64,000 nucleotides of DNA from Botrytis cinerea B05.10 (Eukaryota; Ascomycota; Leotiomycetes; Helotiales; Sclerotiniaceae): positions 1,674,001 to 1,738,000 of the forward strand of contig NC_037311.1 in assembly GCF_000143535.2 (NCBI RefSeq). The letters are read 5' to 3'. Numbering within the stretch: position 1 is the stretch's first letter; every line of letters starts with the position of its first letter. The notes under the pieces are model-generated. The model was given only the letters and a program-made list of their open reading frames with translations, had not been told where the DNA came from and ran no database searches. The position numbers and the translations under genes were made by a program. Shown here piece after piece: positions 61,325 through 64,000 of the stretch.

Positions 61325-61386
61325 CCGAATGAAGAAGAAGAAGAAGAAGAAGAAGAAGAAAAAGAAAGAAAGAAAAAAACAGATAA

Positions 61387-61444
<58 letters not shown>

Positions 61445-61445
61445 G
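61325..61445. repeat. (GAA)n followed by (GATA)n microsatellite
   Basis: A GAA tract at about 61332-61360 leads into about fourteen TAGA/GATA units at 61386-61445. Confidence 0.95.
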
Positions 61446-61589
61446 AATAGAATTGCGAATTTGAAAAAGTGATTTATTATTAGTATTATTTAGATATCTA
61501 GATTGGCACGTGTGTGGTAGGTAGATGAGTAGATAGGTAGATGGGTAGATTATTTTTCAACTCGAAATCGCGAGATGGGTGGGAGGTGA

Positions 61590-61835
61590 TTGATTGATTG
61601 ATAGATAGGTAGGTAGGTAGGTAGGTAGGTAGAGAGGAAACGATTAGATATGTATAACTAACTTATTATATATACTTATTCTAATTAGTATAGTAAAGAA
61701 GTATAGAAGAGAAGTAAAGAAAAGAAGTAAAAAAAGAAAGAAAAAAATAAAATTATGAATCTCTCTCTCTCTCTCTCTATCGTTATCTAAATTCTAAATT
61801 CTAAAATCTAAATTCTAAAATCTAAATTCTAACAT
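61590..61835. repeat. (TAGG)n, (CT)n and 14-bp AAATCTAAATTCTA-type repeats
   Basis: TAGG units lie at about 61605-61631, CT at 61761-61779, and an imperfect tandem of TCTAAATTCTAAAA-like units at about 61788-61832. Confidence 0.9.
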
Positions 61836-61983
61836 TGTACACTATGATAATTATATATTTCTCACCTTAAAAGAGTCTCTAACTATTTCTTAGTTAAGTT
61901 GATGTTATATTCAAGTCTAGTTATCTCTTATAGTTTATCTCTCATCTATCATATATACAAAGGAACAACGTGTTCTGAAGCAC

Positions 61984-62320
61984 AGCAAAGCAAAGCAAAG
62001 CAAAGCAAAGCAAGCACCTTGTGAGCTTCAGATTTCAGATTTGATTTCAGATTTGATTTTAGGGAGGGACGGAAGGGGTAGATAAAATAAACCAAAGTAG
62101 AGATATTCTTTTATAGTACTTGGGTATGTATGTATGTATATGTATATGTGTATGTAGAATGAGAGGTGAGAGAGAATATATATGTGTGTGTGTGTGTTTG
62201 CTTGTTTGCTTGTTTGTTTGTATATGCGAGCAAGTAAGTAAAGTAAGCAAACAAGTAATTGAAGCTTGAATGAATGAGTGAAAGAATGAATTAATAAATG
62301 AATGAATCAGTGAGTGAGTG
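61984..62320. repeat. (AAAGC)n, (GTAT)n, (GT)n, (TTTG)n and (GAAT)n tracts
   Basis: AAAGC repeats occur at about 61984-62014, TGTATG/TATG at 62125-62155, GT at 62180-62199, GCTTGTTT at 62199-62220, and GAATGA/GTGA units at 62268-62325. Confidence 0.9.
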
Positions 62321-62459
62321 ATGCGAGGTTTGAGGAGAGGAGAAGGATGAGAGAGATAAGAAGACATTTATGATTGTGATTGTGATTATCATTATCATCT
62401 TAATACCTAGTTAGATATAACTATATAGTTAGATAAATAGCAGTTCTTGAAAATGATGA

Positions 62460-63200
62460 ATGGATGAATGAATGAATGAATGAATTAGACAATACAATAT
62501 AGTATAGTATAGTATAGCAATATATATAATTTGAGAGAATAGAAGAAAATAAAAATTGAATATCTAAACTCGGATGAGAGAATAGAGATATAGGGAGGAT
62601 AGTGGTAATATAGATATTTGCAAAAGTACACTCATTCACACATCCACCCACTTTATGCCTCCGTTCCCCTCCTTCTTTGTGGCTTGTCTTCTCTCGTATC
62701 TTTTAATAACATGATACAATACCATAGCAGTATCAGTGTCAGTGTCAGTATCAGTATCAGTGTCAATGTCAGTGTTGCACACAGACATAGATATAGACAT
62801 AGACATAGACATAGACATAGACACAGACAGACACAGCATGCTTAATATAACACACAGAACAAACAGATAGATCGATACACAATACTATACTGCTGTAGGT
62901 AGCTAACTCGCTCGAGTAACTACCCATCTACCTACCTATTTACACATATATATAGCCAGCTACCCACCCACCTATCTATCTAGCTTAATGAACAAGCACC
63001 GAGCACCGAGCACTAAGTACTGAGGCAGGCTGAGGCTGAGGCTGAGGCAGAGCTAGATAGACAGACAGACACCTTGGGCATGTTGGATAGGATAGGATAG
63101 GATAGCTATCTATCTATCTATCTATCAATCAATCTTGTCTGTCCCAGCCCAGCCCAGCTAAGCTAAGCTAAGCTAAGCTAGCTAGGCCAACCGACGCCGT
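62460..63200. repeat. (GAAT)n, (TATAG)n, (CAGTGT)n, (ACATAG)n, (CTAT)n and (GCTAA)n tracts
   Basis: Successive short tandem arrays with changing units: GAAT at 62465-62485, TATAG near 62500-62517, CAGTGT/CAGTAT at 62728-62777, ACATAG at 62783-62827, GAGGCT at 63022-63045, CTAT at 63103-63127, and GCTAA at 63157-63181. Confidence 0.9.
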
Positions 63201-63309
63201 ATGCATATGTGAGATTCTGGAGTAGCGGATTGTATTGGATTGGATTAGGGTTATTTATTTTTGTGGTTTTGGGTTTGGTTTAGCTTTAGTGTTGTTGAGG
63301 TGGATGGAG

Positions 63310-63990
63310 ATGATGATGATGATAATGATGATAGAGATGGTGGGTACATACCTACTGGTGCTGGTGCAAAACATAAACATAAACAAACACAAACACAAAC
63401 ACAAACATGTCAAAAAGTAAAAATTGGGGAGATGACGATATGAGAGGAGAGGAGAGGAGAGGGGTATGTATATGTGTATAGGTATATGTGTGTGTGGTAT
63501 TTGAAGACCTTGAAGAGTTGAGAGAGGAGGGAGGGGAAGAGAAGAGAAGGGAGATGAGAAATATATGTATATATATATATATTGAGAGGTATGAGGTGAG
63601 TTGAATTGAATTGATAAAAGCAAGGAAGGATGAAACTTATATGCTTGATTCTAATTCTAATTCTGATTCTAATTCGAATCCTGATTTTGATAGTCATGTT
63701 GTTTGTTCCTATTGTTTTCAACGCTCGTGTTGTGATTATTATCATTGCAATTTCAGTTCCTTTCCCATTTTCATCCCTCGCTCATCATCATCATATCACA
63801 CATCACACATCACACATCACATATCCCCATCTATGCTCTGATCGGAAGCGGAAAGAAAGGGCTGAATAAAGTACTTTGGTACCTACTGACGAATGCCATG
63901 TGGTGGGATTTATTTGGGTAAGTGGTATCGAATCGTATGGTGTGGAGCTTGAGTGCACTGGATGGATGGATGGATGGATAGATGGACTTC
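63310..63990. repeat. (GATGAT)n, (ACAAAC)n, (GAGGA)n, (AT)n, (TTCTGA)n, (CATCACA)n and (GATG)n tracts
   Basis: GATGATGATG at 63308-63333, ACAAAC/ATAAAC at 63373-63405, GAGGA at 63442-63460, TA at 63565-63582, TTCTAAT/TTCTGAT at 63648-63690, CATCACA at 63796-63820, and GGAT at 63959-63983. They continue to the window edge. Confidence 0.9.
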
Positions 63991-64000
63991 GTACTTGTAC

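Larger units (their letters stand above)
60180..64000. other. Gene-free region, mostly microsatellite island
   Basis: After the histone H1 3' UTR (to about 60600) no coding region is supported to the window end. From about 60900 the sequence is dominated by simple repeats (listed separately). It may be the long promoter or 5' leader of a gene beyond the window. Confidence 0.6.

Noticed and set aside
62618..62845. Overlapping frames in the CAGTGT/ACATAG arrays
   Set aside because: Products of simple repeats without stops; no gene features.

Overview
The window looks like nuclear DNA of a filamentous ascomycete, most likely a leotiomycete of the Sclerotiniaceae (Botrytis/Sclerotinia/Monilinia type). 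The evidence is short introns (about 46-112 bp) with GT-AG borders and CTAAC-like branch sites, one rare GC-AG intron, intron-containing nuclear tRNA genes, fungus-specific families (DASH subunit Ask1, 2EXR, UstYa-like, Pho84-type permease), and a 153-residue beta-trefoil lectin that closely resembles, from memory, the sclerotial agglutinin of Sclerotinia sclerotiorum. The genus is inference. Exon models below were built by hand; for each spliced gene given exon coordinates the exon lengths sum to an open frame.

Left part (1-16.2 kb): a decayed acidic low-complexity gene (582-2504), the agglutinin-like lectin (3036-3693, minus), a doubtful orphan ORF (5076-5693), an intron-containing tRNA-Ile (6472-6574, minus), a large PH-domain protein (8276-11023, minus), the kinetochore gene ASK1 (13935-15335, plus) and a small two-exon gene that simple ORF finding misses (15748-16153, minus).

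Central accessory block (19.2-31.5 kb): a GNAT acetyltransferase; a membrane-anchored His-rich protein with two HxxHC motifs (minus); a UstYa/DUF3328-like oxidase-type protein with the same double motif, transcribed divergently; a full ABCC transporter of ten exons, convergent with it; and a stand-alone MetE-like zinc methyltransferase. This resembles a small metabolite tailoring/export locus, but no backbone enzyme or precursor peptide was found.

Middle-right (31.8-43.6 kb): an intron-containing tRNA-Val with an odd T-loop, a 2EXR protein, a PARP-like ADP-ribosyltransferase candidate, a secreted M14 carboxypeptidase, and two lineage-type orphans (a basic-N-terminus protein and a 911-residue coiled-coil protein with an internal Trp-rich duplication).

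Right part (45.4-64 kb): a PhzF-family protein, a Pho84-type phosphate permease with three CACGTG boxes upstream, an orphan 343-residue protein, a degraded region with WW-like motifs, a second GNAT protein with an acidic tail, histone H1 (six exons, one of 14 nt), and a gene-free 3-kb island of microsatellites running to the window edge.

The best candidates for something undescribed are the double-HxxHC pair with the ABCC pump, the PARP-like protein, and the internally repeated coiled-coil protein.
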